Below are positions 1 to 8,625 of a DNA stretch of 64,000 bases, piece by piece. The position numbers were made by a program, and so were the translations under genes. Numbering within the stretch: the first letter of the stretch is position 1; each line of letters begins with the position of its first letter. The stretch is from Arthrobacter sp. SLBN-83 (lineage in GTDB: Bacteria > Actinomycetota > Actinomycetes > Actinomycetales > Micrococcaceae): the NCBI RefSeq assembly GCF_006715285.1, contig NZ_VFMX01000001.1, positions 3,534,001 to 3,598,000 on the forward strand, written 5' to 3'. The notes under the pieces were generated by a model. That model was not told the origin of the DNA, did no database searches, and worked only from the letters and a program-made list of their open reading frames with translations.

Positions 1-1248
1 GATGCCGGGGACACCGGGCTCGACGCCGTGGTCCTGAAAGTGCAGCGCCCCGGCATCGGGGCCATAGTCGACGTCGACCTCGCCGCGCTCCGCAAGGTGG
101 CCGGCTGGCTCAGCCACATCCGGCTCGTGTCGCGCAGGGCCGACATGCCGGCCCTCGTGGAGGAATTCGCCCAGACCAGCCTCCAGGAAATCGACTACCT
201 GCACGAGGCCGTCAACGCAGAGCGTTTCGCCGCGGACTTCGCCGGCGATGACCGCGTGGAGGTTCCGGGCGTGGTGTGGGAGCGGACCACCCGCCGCGTG
301 CTGACCCTCGAGGACGTGACGGCCATCAAGATCACAGACGTACGCGCGCTCCGGGCCGCCGGCATCGATCCCGCCGAGGTTGCGCCGGTGTTCGCGTCCA
401 TCATGTTCGACCAGCTCTTCACCAACGGCTTCTTCCACGCCGACCCCCACCCGGGAAACATCTTCGTGACCCCGGTCCCGCCAGGAACAGGGGAACTTGC
501 ATGGAAACTGACGTTCATCGACTTCGGCATGATGGGGGAGGTAACAGCCTCCACCCGCAGCGGGCTGCGGAAGCTGCTGATCGCCGCCGCCGCACGCGAC
601 GGCAAGGGACTTGTTGCAGCCATCAACGATGTGGGCGTTTTGATGCCGTCAGCCGACAGCGCGGGGCTGGAGCGGGCCATGACACAGCTTTTTGCCCGCT
701 TCGGCGGAATGGGCTTTGCCGAGTTGCGCGAAGTGGACCCGCGGGAGTTCCGCGATTTTGCCGTTGAGTTCGGCGACGTGGTCCGCTCACTGCCGTTCCA
801 GCTGCCGGAAAACTTCCTGCTGATCATCCGGGCCATGTCCCTGACATCCGGGGTCTGCAGTGCCCTCGATGAACGGTTCAACCTGTGGGATTCGGTGGAA
901 CCCTACGCGGCGCAGCTGCTGCGGGACGAGCGCGGCAACGTGGTGCAGGATGTGGCCCGGCAGGCTGTCGACGCCGCCGCCGTGGCCTTCCGCCTGCCCC
1001 GCCGGCTGGACGCCCTGGCCACACGGATCGACGAGGGATCACTGCAGGTGGCCGTCCCGCGGCTGGAGCGGCAGGGTGCCCGGCTGGAAAGGGCCGTGCG
1101 CCGCTCGGCCTCCGCCGTCGTTTTCGGCGCGCTGCTGCTCGCCGGCGCGATCGTCCGCGTCGACGACCTCGCGCTAAGCAATGTACTGATGGCAGCATCG
1201 GCCTTGCCGCTGCTGCACGCGCTGTGGGTGGGGCGCCGGGGGCGTTAA
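1..1248 (+). CDS. ABC1/UbiB (AarF) family atypical kinase, 5' end missing
   Basis: The reading frame is open from the first base of the window, so the N-terminus lies upstream; at least 415 codons are visible. The protein shows atypical-kinase signatures: VLKVQRPG (the lysine region), HADPHPGNIFV (catalytic loop) and FIDFGMMGEV (the DFG metal-binding motif). A hydrophobic C-terminal stretch (roughly the last 45 residues) suggests one or two membrane segments. The family (UbiB/COQ8/ADCK) consists of ATP-binding proteins that support isoprenoid-quinone biosynthesis at the membrane; in actinobacteria the quinone would be menaquinone. The exact substrate is not known from sequence. It is a healthy ORF cut only by the window edge. 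Family call is firm; role is inferred. Confidence 0.9.
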   Translation, partial: DAGDTGLDAVVLKVQRPGIGAIVDVDLAALRKVAGWLSHIRLVSRRADMPALVEEFAQTSLQEIDYLHEAVNAERFAADFAGDDRVEVPGVVWERTTRRVLTLEDVTAIKITDVRALRAAGIDPAEVAPVFASIMFDQLFTNGFFHADPHPGNIFVTPVPPGTGELAWKLTFIDFGMMGEVTASTRSGLRKLLIAAAARDGKGLVAAINDVGVLMPSADSAGLERAMTQLFARFGGMGFAELREVDPREFRDFAVEFGDVVRSLPFQLPENFLLIIRAMSLTSGVCSALDERFNLWDSVEPYAAQLLRDERGNVVQDVARQAVDAAAVAFRLPRRLDALATRIDEGSLQVAVPRLERQGARLERAVRRSASAVVFGALLLAGAIVRVDDLALSNVLMAASALPLLHALWVGRRGR

Positions 1249-1353
1249 AGCCCGTGCCGCCGTCGGGCGTACCCTAGGGATGGCCTGTCCGGCCGCCGCC
1301 ATCAAACCTGTCGCCACCGAAACCGTCGACGCCACAGCCCAGGGAGCTTCGCC

Positions 1354-2103
1354 ATGCAAGACACCGCCACCGGACTCCGCCCGCTCACCGTGGTGCGGCA
1401 GGACGTCTCCCTTGGTGCGGGCCGCGACCTCGAATTTGGCCTGGAGCTGCTGGCCAGGGCCAGGAGTGGCGGGATCGGGCCCACCCTGCGGCTGTACCGG
1501 CCGGCCCCCACCGTGGCGTTCGGACAGCGGGACACCCGGCTGCCCGGCTTCGATGCCGCAGCCCGGGCCTGCCGGGAAAACGGATTTGAACCCCTGGTCC
1601 GCAGGGCGGGGGGACGCGCTGCCGCCTACCACCAGGGCACGCTGGTGGTGGATCATATCGAACCGGACGCCGATGCCGTCGCCGGGTCCAAGGCGCGCTT
1701 CGGCTACTTTGGCGAACTCTTTGCGACGGCGCTTCGAAGCGTGGGGGTGCAGGCGGCGGTGGGCGAGATCCCGGGGGAGTACTGCCCCGGGGAATTCAGC
1801 GTGCACGGCACCGACCCGAAGGACGGCTCACGGCGCGTGAAACTGGTGGGAACTGCCCAGCGGGTGGTGTCCGGCGGATGGCTGTTCAGCTCCGTCATTG
1901 TGGTGGAGGATTCGGCCCCGATCCGCAAAGTCCTCACGGACAGCTACGCGGCACTGGGCCTGGACTGGGACCCTGCCACCGCCGGTGCGGCCAATGACCT
2001 GGTGCCCGGCCTGGACGTGGCAGCTGTTGAGCAGGCCCTGCTGGAAACGTATGCGGGCCATGCCGCCCTGGAAACTGCCTCGTTCAGCAGCCTGGGGGCA
2101 TGA
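1354..2103 (+). CDS. Lipoate/octanoate protein ligase-like protein (LplA/BPL fold)
   Basis: A 249-residue protein with hallmarks of the biotin/lipoate A/B protein ligase fold: a TLRLYRPAPTVAFGQRD opening, an RRAGGRAAAYHQGTLVVD block matching the family RRxxGG...H segment, and a lysine in VKLVGTAQRVV that matches the conserved catalytic Lys. Such proteins attach or transfer lipoyl or octanoyl groups to E2 and GcvH proteins in the cytoplasm. At about 250 residues it lacks the C-terminal accessory domain of E. coli LplA, so it may be a lipoyl/octanoyl transferase (LipM/LipL type) rather than an ATP-dependent ligase. The ATG start is preceded by AGGGAG. It converges on the mycoredoxin gene. No other lipoate gene is nearby. 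Confidence 0.8.
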   Translation: MQDTATGLRPLTVVRQDVSLGAGRDLEFGLELLARARSGGIGPTLRLYRPAPTVAFGQRDTRLPGFDAAARACRENGFEPLVRRAGGRAAAYHQGTLVVDHIEPDADAVAGSKARFGYFGELFATALRSVGVQAAVGEIPGEYCPGEFSVHGTDPKDGSRRVKLVGTAQRVVSGGWLFSSVIVVEDSAPIRKVLTDSYAALGLDWDPATAGAANDLVPGLDVAAVEQALLETYAGHAALETASFSSLGA

Positions 2104-2148
2104 CCCGCAAAGAGTTGTACGGCGGGCGCCGCAGGTGGATGTAACCGA

Positions 2149-2406
2149 TCAGGCGGCCAGGCGGGTCTTGACCTCGGCAGCAGACGGGTTGGTGGCTGCG
2201 GTGCCGTCCGGGAAAAGGACGGTGGGAACGGTCCGGTTGCCGCCGTTCAGCTGCTCCACGAGCTCCGCGGTGCCCTCCACCTCTTCGATGTTGATTTCGT
2301 TGTAGCCGATGCCCTGCGCATCGAGCTGCTTCTTCAGCCGGTTGCAGTAGCCGCACCAGGTGGTGGAAAACATGGTGATGGTGCCGGATTCGGGAGTGAA
2401 GTCCAC
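2149..2406 (-). CDS. Mycoredoxin / glutaredoxin-like thiol protein
   Basis: An 85-residue thioredoxin-fold protein with the redox motif CGYC (in TTWCGYCNRLK), followed by a TVPTVLFPDG segment holding the cis-Pro and a C-terminal NPSAAEVK helix. Mycoredoxin-1-type proteins of actinobacteria reduce mycothiol mixed disulfides on proteins, replacing classical glutaredoxin; the motif and size fit that group. It is cytoplasmic with no signal peptide. It is transcribed divergently from the HMCES-like gene across about 130 bases. The mycothiol partnership comes from the family and lineage, not from anything seen directly here. Confidence 0.85.
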   Translation of the reverse strand: MDFTPESGTITMFSTTWCGYCNRLKKQLDAQGIGYNEINIEEVEGTAELVEQLNGGNRTVPTVLFPDGTAATNPSAAEVKTRLAA

Positions 2407-2538
2407 AGGGAGCTCCTATACGTCGCTTGGAAGGTTTCCTTACGTTCAACCGTAGCGCGGTCGCCGGTATTCCCCCGTCCCGCAGTGCCTGGGCGGCGTT
2501 GGATGACAGTTTATGGCGGCCGGTGGCAAGCTGGTGCC

Positions 2539-3300
2539 ATGTGTGGACGCTACGTAATGGCTCGTGCCGTGGGGGACCTCCTTGCTGAGTTCGACGCCGA
2601 ACTGGAGGATGAGGTGAGCATTCCGCCGTCATGGAATGTGGCGCCCACCGACGCCGTCGCCATCGTGCTGGAGCGCGTGAAGGAGGGCGACGCCGGGCCC
2701 AGGCAGGTGCGGCAACTGCACGTGGCCCGGTGGGGCCTGGTCCCGTCCTGGGCGAAAGACGTGAAAATCGGGTCCAGCATGATCAACGCGCGGAGCGAAA
2801 CAGTGCTGGAGAAACCCGCGTTCCGGAAAGCGGTACAGTCCCGGCGCTGCGCAGTCCCGGCCGACGGCTACTACGAATGGAAGCAGGGCTCCGGGAAGTC
2901 CAAACAGCCGTACTACGTGCACCCGGGCCAGGACCACGGTCTTGTTTTCGCCGGCCTTTATGAATGGTGGAGGGACCCGTCCGTGCCCGAGGGGGAGCCG
3001 GGCCGCTGGCTGCTGTCCACCTCCATCCTCACCGCTGACACGCCCCCGCCGGGGACCGAATCCACCATCTTTGGGAAGCTGACGGAACTGCACGACAGGG
3101 TGCCCCTGCCCATGGACCAGGCCACCATGGAAGCCTGGCTGGACCCCCAGGCCGATGATGCAGCCGGGCTCGTGGACCTGGTGCGGTCCCGGGTCAAGGA
3201 CGCCGCCGCCCATTGGCAGGTTGAGTCAGTGGGCAAGGAAGTGGGCAACGTCCGGAACAACGGCCCGGAACTTATCCGACCTGTGGAGGCACTGTTCTAG
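2539..3300 (+). CDS. SOS-response-associated peptidase / HMCES (YedK) abasic-site shield
   Basis: A 253-residue SRAP-domain protein. The start is set at the ATG giving MCGRY because the family needs Cys2 exposed at the processed N-terminus; an upstream in-frame GTG at 2485 would add 18 residues and bury it. Other active-site positions are visible: the Asn in INARSE, the Glu in YYEW and the His in ELHDRVPLPM. HMCES/YedK forms a thiazolidine cross-link through Cys2 to abasic sites in single-stranded DNA, protecting them from cleavage. The gene lies about 2.4 kb from dnaE2, another damage-tolerance gene. No clear LexA box was seen in its own upstream region. Confidence 0.92.
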   Translation: MCGRYVMARAVGDLLAEFDAELEDEVSIPPSWNVAPTDAVAIVLERVKEGDAGPRQVRQLHVARWGLVPSWAKDVKIGSSMINARSETVLEKPAFRKAVQSRRCAVPADGYYEWKQGSGKSKQPYYVHPGQDHGLVFAGLYEWWRDPSVPEGEPGRWLLSTSILTADTPPPGTESTIFGKLTELHDRVPLPMDQATMEAWLDPQADDAAGLVDLVRSRVKDAAAHWQVESVGKEVGNVRNNGPELIRPVEALF

Positions 3301-3325
3301 CAGCCCAGCTCAATGAACCCTGCCT

Positions 3326-3748
3326 TCACACGGTGACCGTGCCGTCGTCGTCCACTGCCCAGGTGGGGTTGTAGGCCACTTCCCAGCGGAAGCCGTCGGG
3401 GTCGGCGAAGTACCCCGTATAGCCGCCCCAGGGCTGGGTGACCGGCTCGGCGATGATGGCAGCGCCCGCAGCTGCTGCCTCCTCCATCACCCTGTCCACA
3501 TCAGCCGGACTTGCCACGTTGTGGCTGAGGGTGATGCAGGGGACGCCGGACGGAGGATTGGTGCCTGCTTCGGCCTGCATCTGGCGTGCGTCCCAGAGAG
3601 AGAGCACCAGGCCGTGGTTCACCTGGATGAACAGCACCTCCCCGGCCGCCTCCCGGTGGACCGGCCAGCCGAGGCCGTCAACATAGAAGGCGCGCGAATC
3701 CGCAACGTTGCGGACACCGAGGGAGATAAAGTCGACTCTGGGCTCCAT
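3326..3748 (-). CDS. VOC (glyoxalase/bleomycin-resistance) superfamily protein
   Basis: A 140-residue, single-domain vicinal-oxygen-chelate protein: an N-terminal DFISLGVRNVADSRAFYVDGLGW strand-helix unit and a C-terminal GYTGYFADPDGFRWEVAYNP module typical of the family. These proteins bind a metal with paired beta-alpha-beta-beta-beta units and act as lyases, dioxygenases or antibiotic-binding proteins, so the substrate cannot be told from sequence. It starts only 19 bases from the divergent chorismate mutase gene and ends 25 bases from the convergent HMCES-like gene. Confidence 0.85.
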   Translation of the reverse strand: MEPRVDFISLGVRNVADSRAFYVDGLGWPVHREAAGEVLFIQVNHGLVLSLWDARQMQAEAGTNPPSGVPCITLSHNVASPADVDRVMEEAAAAGAAIIAEPVTQPWGGYTGYFADPDGFRWEVAYNPTWAVDDDGTVTV

Positions 3749-3767
3749 GCTTCGATACTGTCAGACG

Positions 3768-4088
3768 ATGGCGACAATTCAAGGAAACGACAGGGATGCC
3801 CGGGCCGACAAGGAACAGCTCGCGGCCGTCCGGATTGCCGTTGACGAGGTGGATGAGCAGATTGTCACCCTCATCGCACGCCGCGAACGGCTGATCAGGA
3901 TTGCCGGAACCCTCAAGGGCGATGACGCCGAGGTGCGCGCCCCCGGACGGGTGGAGCGCATCATTGAGCACGTCCGTTCCGCGGCGGAGAAAAAGGACAT
4001 CGACCCGGACATCGTGGAGTCAACCTACCGGGCCATGATCTCCGCGTTCATTGAACTTGAACTGCGGATCCACAAAGAAAACAGCTGA
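3768..4088 (+). CDS. Chorismate mutase (AroQ class)
   Basis: A 106-residue all-helical protein. The AVRIAVDEVDEQIVTLIARRERLI stretch is the first long helix of AroQ-fold chorismate mutases, carrying the substrate-binding Arg, and the C-terminal YRAMISAFIELEL helix closes the active site. It converts chorismate to prephenate for Phe/Tyr synthesis in the cytoplasm. The ATG at 3768 is chosen because the ORF extension further upstream would overlap the divergent VOC start. No Shine-Dalgarno is visible, and a GATACT box lies about 9 bases before the start, so a very short or absent leader is possible. It stands alone, far from the aro cluster at 46-50 kb. Confidence 0.88.
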   Translation: MATIQGNDRDARADKEQLAAVRIAVDEVDEQIVTLIARRERLIRIAGTLKGDDAEVRAPGRVERIIEHVRSAAEKKDIDPDIVESTYRAMISAFIELELRIHKENS

Positions 4089-4101
4089 CCTTTAAAGTGT
4101 T

Positions 4102-4132
4102 GGTGGAGGTGGCCTAAAGAGCCTCCTCCACC
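4102..4132. terminator. Hairpin between convergent chorismate mutase and unknown gene
   Basis: Arms GGTGGAGGTGGC (4102-4113) and GCCTCCTCCACC (4121-4132) pair over 12 bases with one mismatch around a 7-base loop. The right arm and loop contain the stop and last codons of the minus-strand gene. It is suited to ending transcription from both sides, although the T-run is weak. Confidence 0.5.
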
Positions 4133-4503
4133 GGCACGCCGTGCTGGAACTCCCGTCCGTCCGCCTCGCTGAAGGCAGAGATGACATGTCCCTTCCCCAG
4201 GCCATCCAGCGCTGACAGGGGAAAGCTCCCGGTAATGCTGTTGTCCGAATGGGACACCCCGGACAGGTCGTAATCCTCCTCGACCCCCTGGTCCCGGTTG
4301 AACGAGTAGCAGGCGATTGCCTCCCCGTTCATGAATTCAATGCACAGCCGCCGCTGGAATGAATAGTCCGGCGAGGCTCCCATCAACCCCACCACGTAGG
4401 CGCCGGATTCCGGAATGGCGCCGTCGATATCGAACGTGGCAAGGATGGTGGAGTCCTGGGCCTTGATGCTTGCCTGCTTGAGGAGTGCGTCATCGGTACT
4501 CAT
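4114..4503 (-). CDS. Conserved hypothetical protein, 129 residues
   Basis: I do not recognise a family. The ATG at 4503 (MSTDDALLKQ) is preferred over an in-frame start 12 codons upstream. The protein is soluble and acidic, with no signal or membrane segment. It has an alternating hydrophobic pattern (STILATFDIDG, AYVVGLMG, RRLCIEFMNGEAIACYSF, DNSITGSFPLSAL) that looks like a small beta-rich domain. It faces the chorismate mutase gene tail to tail. Its start lies about 80 bases from the LexA-type box that precedes the DUF6504-dnaE2 pair, so it could share damage-responsive control; this is inference only. Confidence 0.6.
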   Translation of the reverse strand: MSTDDALLKQASIKAQDSTILATFDIDGAIPESGAYVVGLMGASPDYSFQRRLCIEFMNGEAIACYSFNRDQGVEEDYDLSGVSHSDNSITGSFPLSALDGLGKGHVISAFSEADGREFQHGVPVEEAL

Positions 4504-4583
4504 GCCAACATCCTGCTCCCTGCCGCACGCTCCGTCCACCCCCGCCTATGTTTTGCTGCGGAGGCGGCGTAGACTGGCAGCAT

Positions 4584-4599
4584 TCGAATACATGTTCGA
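4584..4599. promoter_or_regulatory. LexA (SOS) box upstream of DUF6504-dnaE2
   Basis: TCGAATACATGTTCGA matches the actinobacterial/Bacillus-type LexA consensus TCGAAC-N4-GTTCGA at 11 of 12 fixed positions. It lies 36 bases before the GTG of the DUF6504 gene. The 9-mer TTCGAATAC also occurs twice as a direct repeat (4583-4591 and 4595-4603). It fits the known SOS induction of dnaE2 cassettes. Confidence 0.8.
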
Positions 4600-4634
4600 A
4601 TACTTAATCCAGGTTTACCGTCCGGGGAGGCGCC

Positions 4635-4985
4635 GTGGGCATGTTCAGCGAGTCCGTTGACGTGGTGTGCTCCGCTGCAGGCCAGCCGGAATCCCTCACC
4701 TGGGCAGGCGGGTCCTACACGGTCTGCGCAGAACCTGTCCGGTGGTACGAACGCAGGCAATGGTGGGCGGAGGACGCCAGGGCTCCCTTGGGAAGCGGAC
4801 AGGGCGTGGTGGACCACGAAATCTGGCGCATCCAGGTGGTCCCCGACCGGAAGCCATCCCGTTCCGGTGATTTCAATGATCCTGGCGGCCCAGAACCACT
4901 CACCCTGGACCTGTCCCGCCACATCCCCAGCGGCCGGTGGCGGCTGCTGCGGATCCATGACGCGCTACGCCCCAGAACTGCTTGA
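4635..4985 (+). CDS. DUF6504 family protein, dnaE2/imuB-associated
   Basis: A 116-residue protein rich in Trp and Arg (WYERRQWWAED, EIWRIQVV, SGRWRLLRIHDAL). This pattern matches the small DUF6504 proteins that sit beside imuB and dnaE2 in actinobacteria; their biochemical role is unknown. The GTG at 4635 has GGGGAGG four bases upstream; an ATG two codons later is also possible. Its TGA overlaps a TTG in the dnaE2 frame, so the two genes are translationally close and probably cotranscribed from the LexA-controlled promoter. No imuA or imuB gene is next to it here. Confidence 0.7.
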   Translation: MGMFSESVDVVCSAAGQPESLTWAGGSYTVCAEPVRWYERRQWWAEDARAPLGSGQGVVDHEIWRIQVVPDRKPSRSGDFNDPGGPEPLTLDLSRHIPSGRWRLLRIHDALRPRTA

Positions 4986-4996
4986 AACAGAACAGC

Positions 4997-7900
4997 ATGA
5001 GCTTCACCCACCTTCACGTTTCCACAGCATTCAGCGCCCACTACGGCGTCTCCTGGCCGGAGGAGCTGGCCATGGCAGCCGCCGCGGACGGGGCCACTGC
5101 CCTTGCCTGCACCGACAGGGACGGCCTGTACGGCACCATAAAGCACCTCAAGGCCTGCATGGCTGCCGGCATCGATCCCATTGTGGGGGTGGACCTGGCA
5201 GTCTTTGACGACGACGGCGATCACCGCACGCAGGTCGCCGGACGGGTGGTGGTGCTGGCCAGGGGCAACAACAACGGTGCAGGGTACCGTGCGCTTTGCC
5301 GCCTGGTTTCCGACGCCCATGCCAGGACTTCGGGGAAGGCCGGGGGAGCGGTGCCCGCGGCAGTCACCCGCGCTGAACTTGCCTCCCGCACCCTGGACCT
5401 CCAAACCCTCAAACCGGTGCTGACTGTCCTGCTCGGCCCTGACTCCGACGTCGGCCGGGCCATGGGCGGGCGGCGGTACCTGCGCCCCCGGACCCTGTTC
5501 AAGCAATGGATCGATGCCATGCCCGCGGGAACAGTGGTGGCGGAAATCGTCTCCCAGCTCAGCGCACCGGGTACCCCGTTCAGCACTGCCCATGCCGTCC
5601 GCATGCTCAGGCTGGCCGAGGAACACCATGTACCAGCCATCCTCACCAATGCGGTCCGCTATTGCGCTGCCGATGGAGCCCCAACTGCCGATGTCCTGGA
5701 CTCTGCCAGGACCTTGAAGTCCCTGCCGGAACTGGCAGGGGAGCCGCTGCTGCAGCCTACCGGGCAGGGGTGGTTGAAATCCGGGGAGCAGATGCTGGCA
5801 CTGGGGAAGGAGATCATTTCCGCTGCAGGTTATGGCGCCGCGGACCTCAAGCAGCTGATGGCCCAGACCGAGGCGCTCGCCGATCTCTGCCGGATCCATC
5901 CCACCACAGATATGGGGTGGAAACAGCCTGTGGTCCCTGAGGCATCAGTCATTGGCATCGACCAGGATCCGCACGCCGAACTCATCCAGCGCTGCCACGC
6001 GGGAATCGGCAGGCGGTTCCCCGGTGTCAGCGGGAAGGCAGAGAGGGACATGCTGCTTCGGCTGGACCATGAGCTGGGCATCATCAACAACCTCGGTTTC
6101 TCTTCCTACTTCCTCACGGTGGCGGAGGTATCCCGAATGATCCAGGACATGGGGGTCAGGGCGGCTGCCAGGGGATCGGGGGCCTCCAGCCTGGTCAACT
6201 ACCTGATCGACGTCAGCCATGTGAACCCCCTCCAGCACGACCTCATTTTTGAACGGTTCCTATCCAACGACCGCGCCACCCTTCCGGACATCGACATCGA
6301 CGTCGAAAGCGCTGAACGCCACAACGTCTACCGGCGGATCTTCGAGCGGTTCGGATCCGAACGGGTCACCCTGATGAGCATGCAGAACGGATACCGGGCG
6401 CGGGGGGCAGTGCGCGACGCCGGGCTGGCGCTGGGGATGGACGACGGCGAGGTAGGGGAGATCGCAAAGCAGCTGTGGCGGTTCTCGGCGCGGAAGTTCC
6501 GTGAGGCGCTGCAGGAAAAGCCAGAGCTGCGGGAGTTCGCCGGCCGGGTTGAACAGCGCGATGCCGATGGCAACCAGCAGCTGGACCTGCTGGTGGACCT
6601 GACCGAACGCCTGGACCGGCTGCCCCGCCACATCTCCATGCACCCATGCGGGGTGATCCTGGGCGATGCCACGCTCCTGGACCGCACCCCGGTCCAGCCA
6701 AGCGGCCTTGGCCTGCCCATGAGCCAGTTCGATAAACATGACATGGACCCCATGGGCATGCTCAAACTCGATGTCCTGGGTGTCCGCATGCAAAGCGCCA
6801 TGGCTTTCGCGGTCCGGGAGATCATCCGCATCCACCCCACCAAAAAGGACGTGGTGGCAGCGGGAGGGCACCCGGTGGGACCCGACGGCACCGGGCCGGA
6901 CTACATTGCAGGGGACGGCCGGATCGACCTCAATGCCGTCCCCCTTGACGATGAACCAACCTACGAACTGATCAGGAGCACGCACACCCTGGGCTGCTTC
7001 CAGATTGAATCCCCCGGGCAGCGGGAACTGATCGGCAAGATGGCGCCCCGGGAATTCAACGACCTCATCATCGATATCTCCCTGTTCCGCCCCGGGCCGA
7101 TGAAATCGGACATGGTGCGGCCCTTCCTGGAACACCGCCACGGATTTGCCCCTGAGGTGTATCCGCACCCCGACCTCAAACCCGTGCTGCAGGAAACCCA
7201 TGGGGTCACGGTCTTCCACGAACAGATCCTGAAAACCCTCGACATCATGACCGGATGCGGGCTGGCCAAGGCCGACGAGTTCCGCAGGGCGTTAAGCAAC
7301 GAGGTGGGGGAAGCGCAGGTGGAGGAATACTTCCGGCGCCACGCAAAGGCCAAGGGGTACACCCCCGAGGTAGTGGACAAGGTATGGGGGACGTTGAAGT
7401 CCTTTGCCAGTTTCGGCTTCTGCAAGGCCCATGGCGCTGCCTTCGCCGTTCCCACCTACCAGTCCGCCTGGCTCAAAGCACACCATCCCGAAGCTTTCCT
7501 GGCAGGCTTGTGGGAGCACGATCCCGGGATGTATCCCAAACGGCTTCTGGTGGCCGAAGCCCGGCGGCTGGGCATCCCCATCCTTCCCCTGGACATCAAC
7601 AGGAGCAAAGCCGAGTACCGGGTGGAGCGGATCGAATTTGGCAAGGACACCGGCAAGCTGGGAATCCGGCTCAGCCTGAACGGGATCTACGGACTGTCGG
7701 CCGCCGAATTGAAGCGCATCGTGGCCGGGCAGCCCTATGATTCGCTGGCTGACCTTCGGGCGCGCTCGCGGCTTAGCAAGCCGAGCATCCGGCGCCTTGC
7801 CCAGCTGGGTGCCTTTGATTCCCTGCACCGGGAAGCAGGAGGCCCGGCAAACCGGGCGGATTTGGTGCAGCACCTGCAGCAGCTCCAAACCGCCAACGGA

Positions 7901-8488
7901 AACCGCAAAGGCGTGGAGGTGCTGGAAGGTCAGCTGGCCCTTCCCCTGGGCGACATCGAACTGCGGAACATCAAGCCCGGGCTCCCCGCCCCCACGCTGG
8001 TGGAAAATGTCAGGGCAGAACTGGACCTCATGGCCGTCGATGTCAGCACCCACCTGATCGACAGCCACCGGCCGCTGCTGGAAAGGCTGGGAGTCACCAC
8101 AGCGGATAAGCTCCTCGGCCTGCGCAACGGAACGGAAGTGCTGGTGGCAGGAGTGCGAGTCGCCACCCAAACGCCTCCCATGCGCGGCGGCAGGAGGGTG
8201 GTGTTCATCAGCATCGACGACGGCACCGGCTGCGTGGATTCGGTCTTCTTCCACGAGGCCCAGGAAAGTGCCGGGCCGCTCCTGTTCGGCACCCGCCTGC
8301 TGCTGATCCGCGGCACCACCCGCAGGACCGGACCCCGTGGCATCAGCATCAGTGCGAGCATGGCATGGGACCTCAGCAGGACAGAGACCTTGCCCTTCCC
8401 AGAGTCCGCGACGGCGGGCGGCGGAGACGTGTCCCATCCGCTGGATGGCATCAGCAGGACATTGGCGATCACTGGTTTCAACGGGTGA
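4997..8488 (+). CDS. dnaE2: Error-prone DNA polymerase III alpha, DnaE2
   Basis: A 1163-residue C-family polymerase. The N-terminal PHP domain begins FTHLHVSTAFSAHYG. The palm aspartates are visible in PDIDIDVE (around residue 430) and LKLDVLG (around residue 590), followed by the finger region (SLFRPGPMKSD, HEQILK), a helix-hairpin-helix region (GIYGLSAAELKRI) and a C-terminal OB fold (VLVAGVRVATQTP). The length of about 1,160 and the SFTHLHV start separate it from replicative DnaE1. It performs mutagenic translesion synthesis, normally with ImuA' and ImuB, under LexA control. The ATG at 4997 fits family starts; a TTG at 4982 overlapping the previous stop is the alternative. Confidence 0.93.
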   Translation: MSFTHLHVSTAFSAHYGVSWPEELAMAAAADGATALACTDRDGLYGTIKHLKACMAAGIDPIVGVDLAVFDDDGDHRTQVAGRVVVLARGNNNGAGYRALCRLVSDAHARTSGKAGGAVPAAVTRAELASRTLDLQTLKPVLTVLLGPDSDVGRAMGGRRYLRPRTLFKQWIDAMPAGTVVAEIVSQLSAPGTPFSTAHAVRMLRLAEEHHVPAILTNAVRYCAADGAPTADVLDSARTLKSLPELAGEPLLQPTGQGWLKSGEQMLALGKEIISAAGYGAADLKQLMAQTEALADLCRIHPTTDMGWKQPVVPEASVIGIDQDPHAELIQRCHAGIGRRFPGVSGKAERDMLLRLDHELGIINNLGFSSYFLTVAEVSRMIQDMGVRAAARGSGASSLVNYLIDVSHVNPLQHDLIFERFLSNDRATLPDIDIDVESAERHNVYRRIFERFGSERVTLMSMQNGYRARGAVRDAGLALGMDDGEVGEIAKQLWRFSARKFREALQEKPELREFAGRVEQRDADGNQQLDLLVDLTERLDRLPRHISMHPCGVILGDATLLDRTPVQPSGLGLPMSQFDKHDMDPMGMLKLDVLGVRMQSAMAFAVREIIRIHPTKKDVVAAGGHPVGPDGTGPDYIAGDGRIDLNAVPLDDEPTYELIRSTHTLGCFQIESPGQRELIGKMAPREFNDLIIDISLFRPGPMKSDMVRPFLEHRHGFAPEVYPHPDLKPVLQETHGVTVFHEQILKTLDIMTGCGLAKADEFRRALSNEVGEAQVEEYFRRHAKAKGYTPEVVDKVWGTLKSFASFGFCKAHGAAFAVPTYQSAWLKAHHPEAFLAGLWEHDPGMYPKRLLVAEARRLGIPILPLDINRSKAEYRVERIEFGKDTGKLGIRLSLNGIYGLSAAELKRIVAGQPYDSLADLRARSRLSKPSIRRLAQLGAFDSLHREAGGPANRADLVQHLQQLQTANGNRKGVEVLEGQLALPLGDIELRNIKPGLPAPTLVENVRAELDLMAVDVSTHLIDSHRPLLERLGVTTADKLLGLRNGTEVLVAGVRVATQTPPMRGGRRVVFISIDDGTGCVDSVFFHEAQESAGPLLFGTRLLLIRGTTRRTGPRGISISASMAWDLSRTETLPFPESATAGGGDVSHPLDGISRTLAITGFNG

Positions 8489-8625
8489 GCCCGCAGTTTT
8501 TGTGGGGCGTACCTGCCGTGCGCCGCGTTGGTCGGCCCGACCGGAACCGATAGCATTGACGGTGGCTGGCTGTGGTCCCCGTATGCCACAAGCTATGAAG
8601 CCACAACTTTGAATAGGAGACACCC

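Noticed and set aside
8489-8625. T-box riboswitch upstream of thrS, and likewise before hisS, aspS and alaS
   Set aside because: No T-box sequence, specifier loop or terminator/antiterminator pair was seen; actinobacterial T-boxes are known mainly for ileS.
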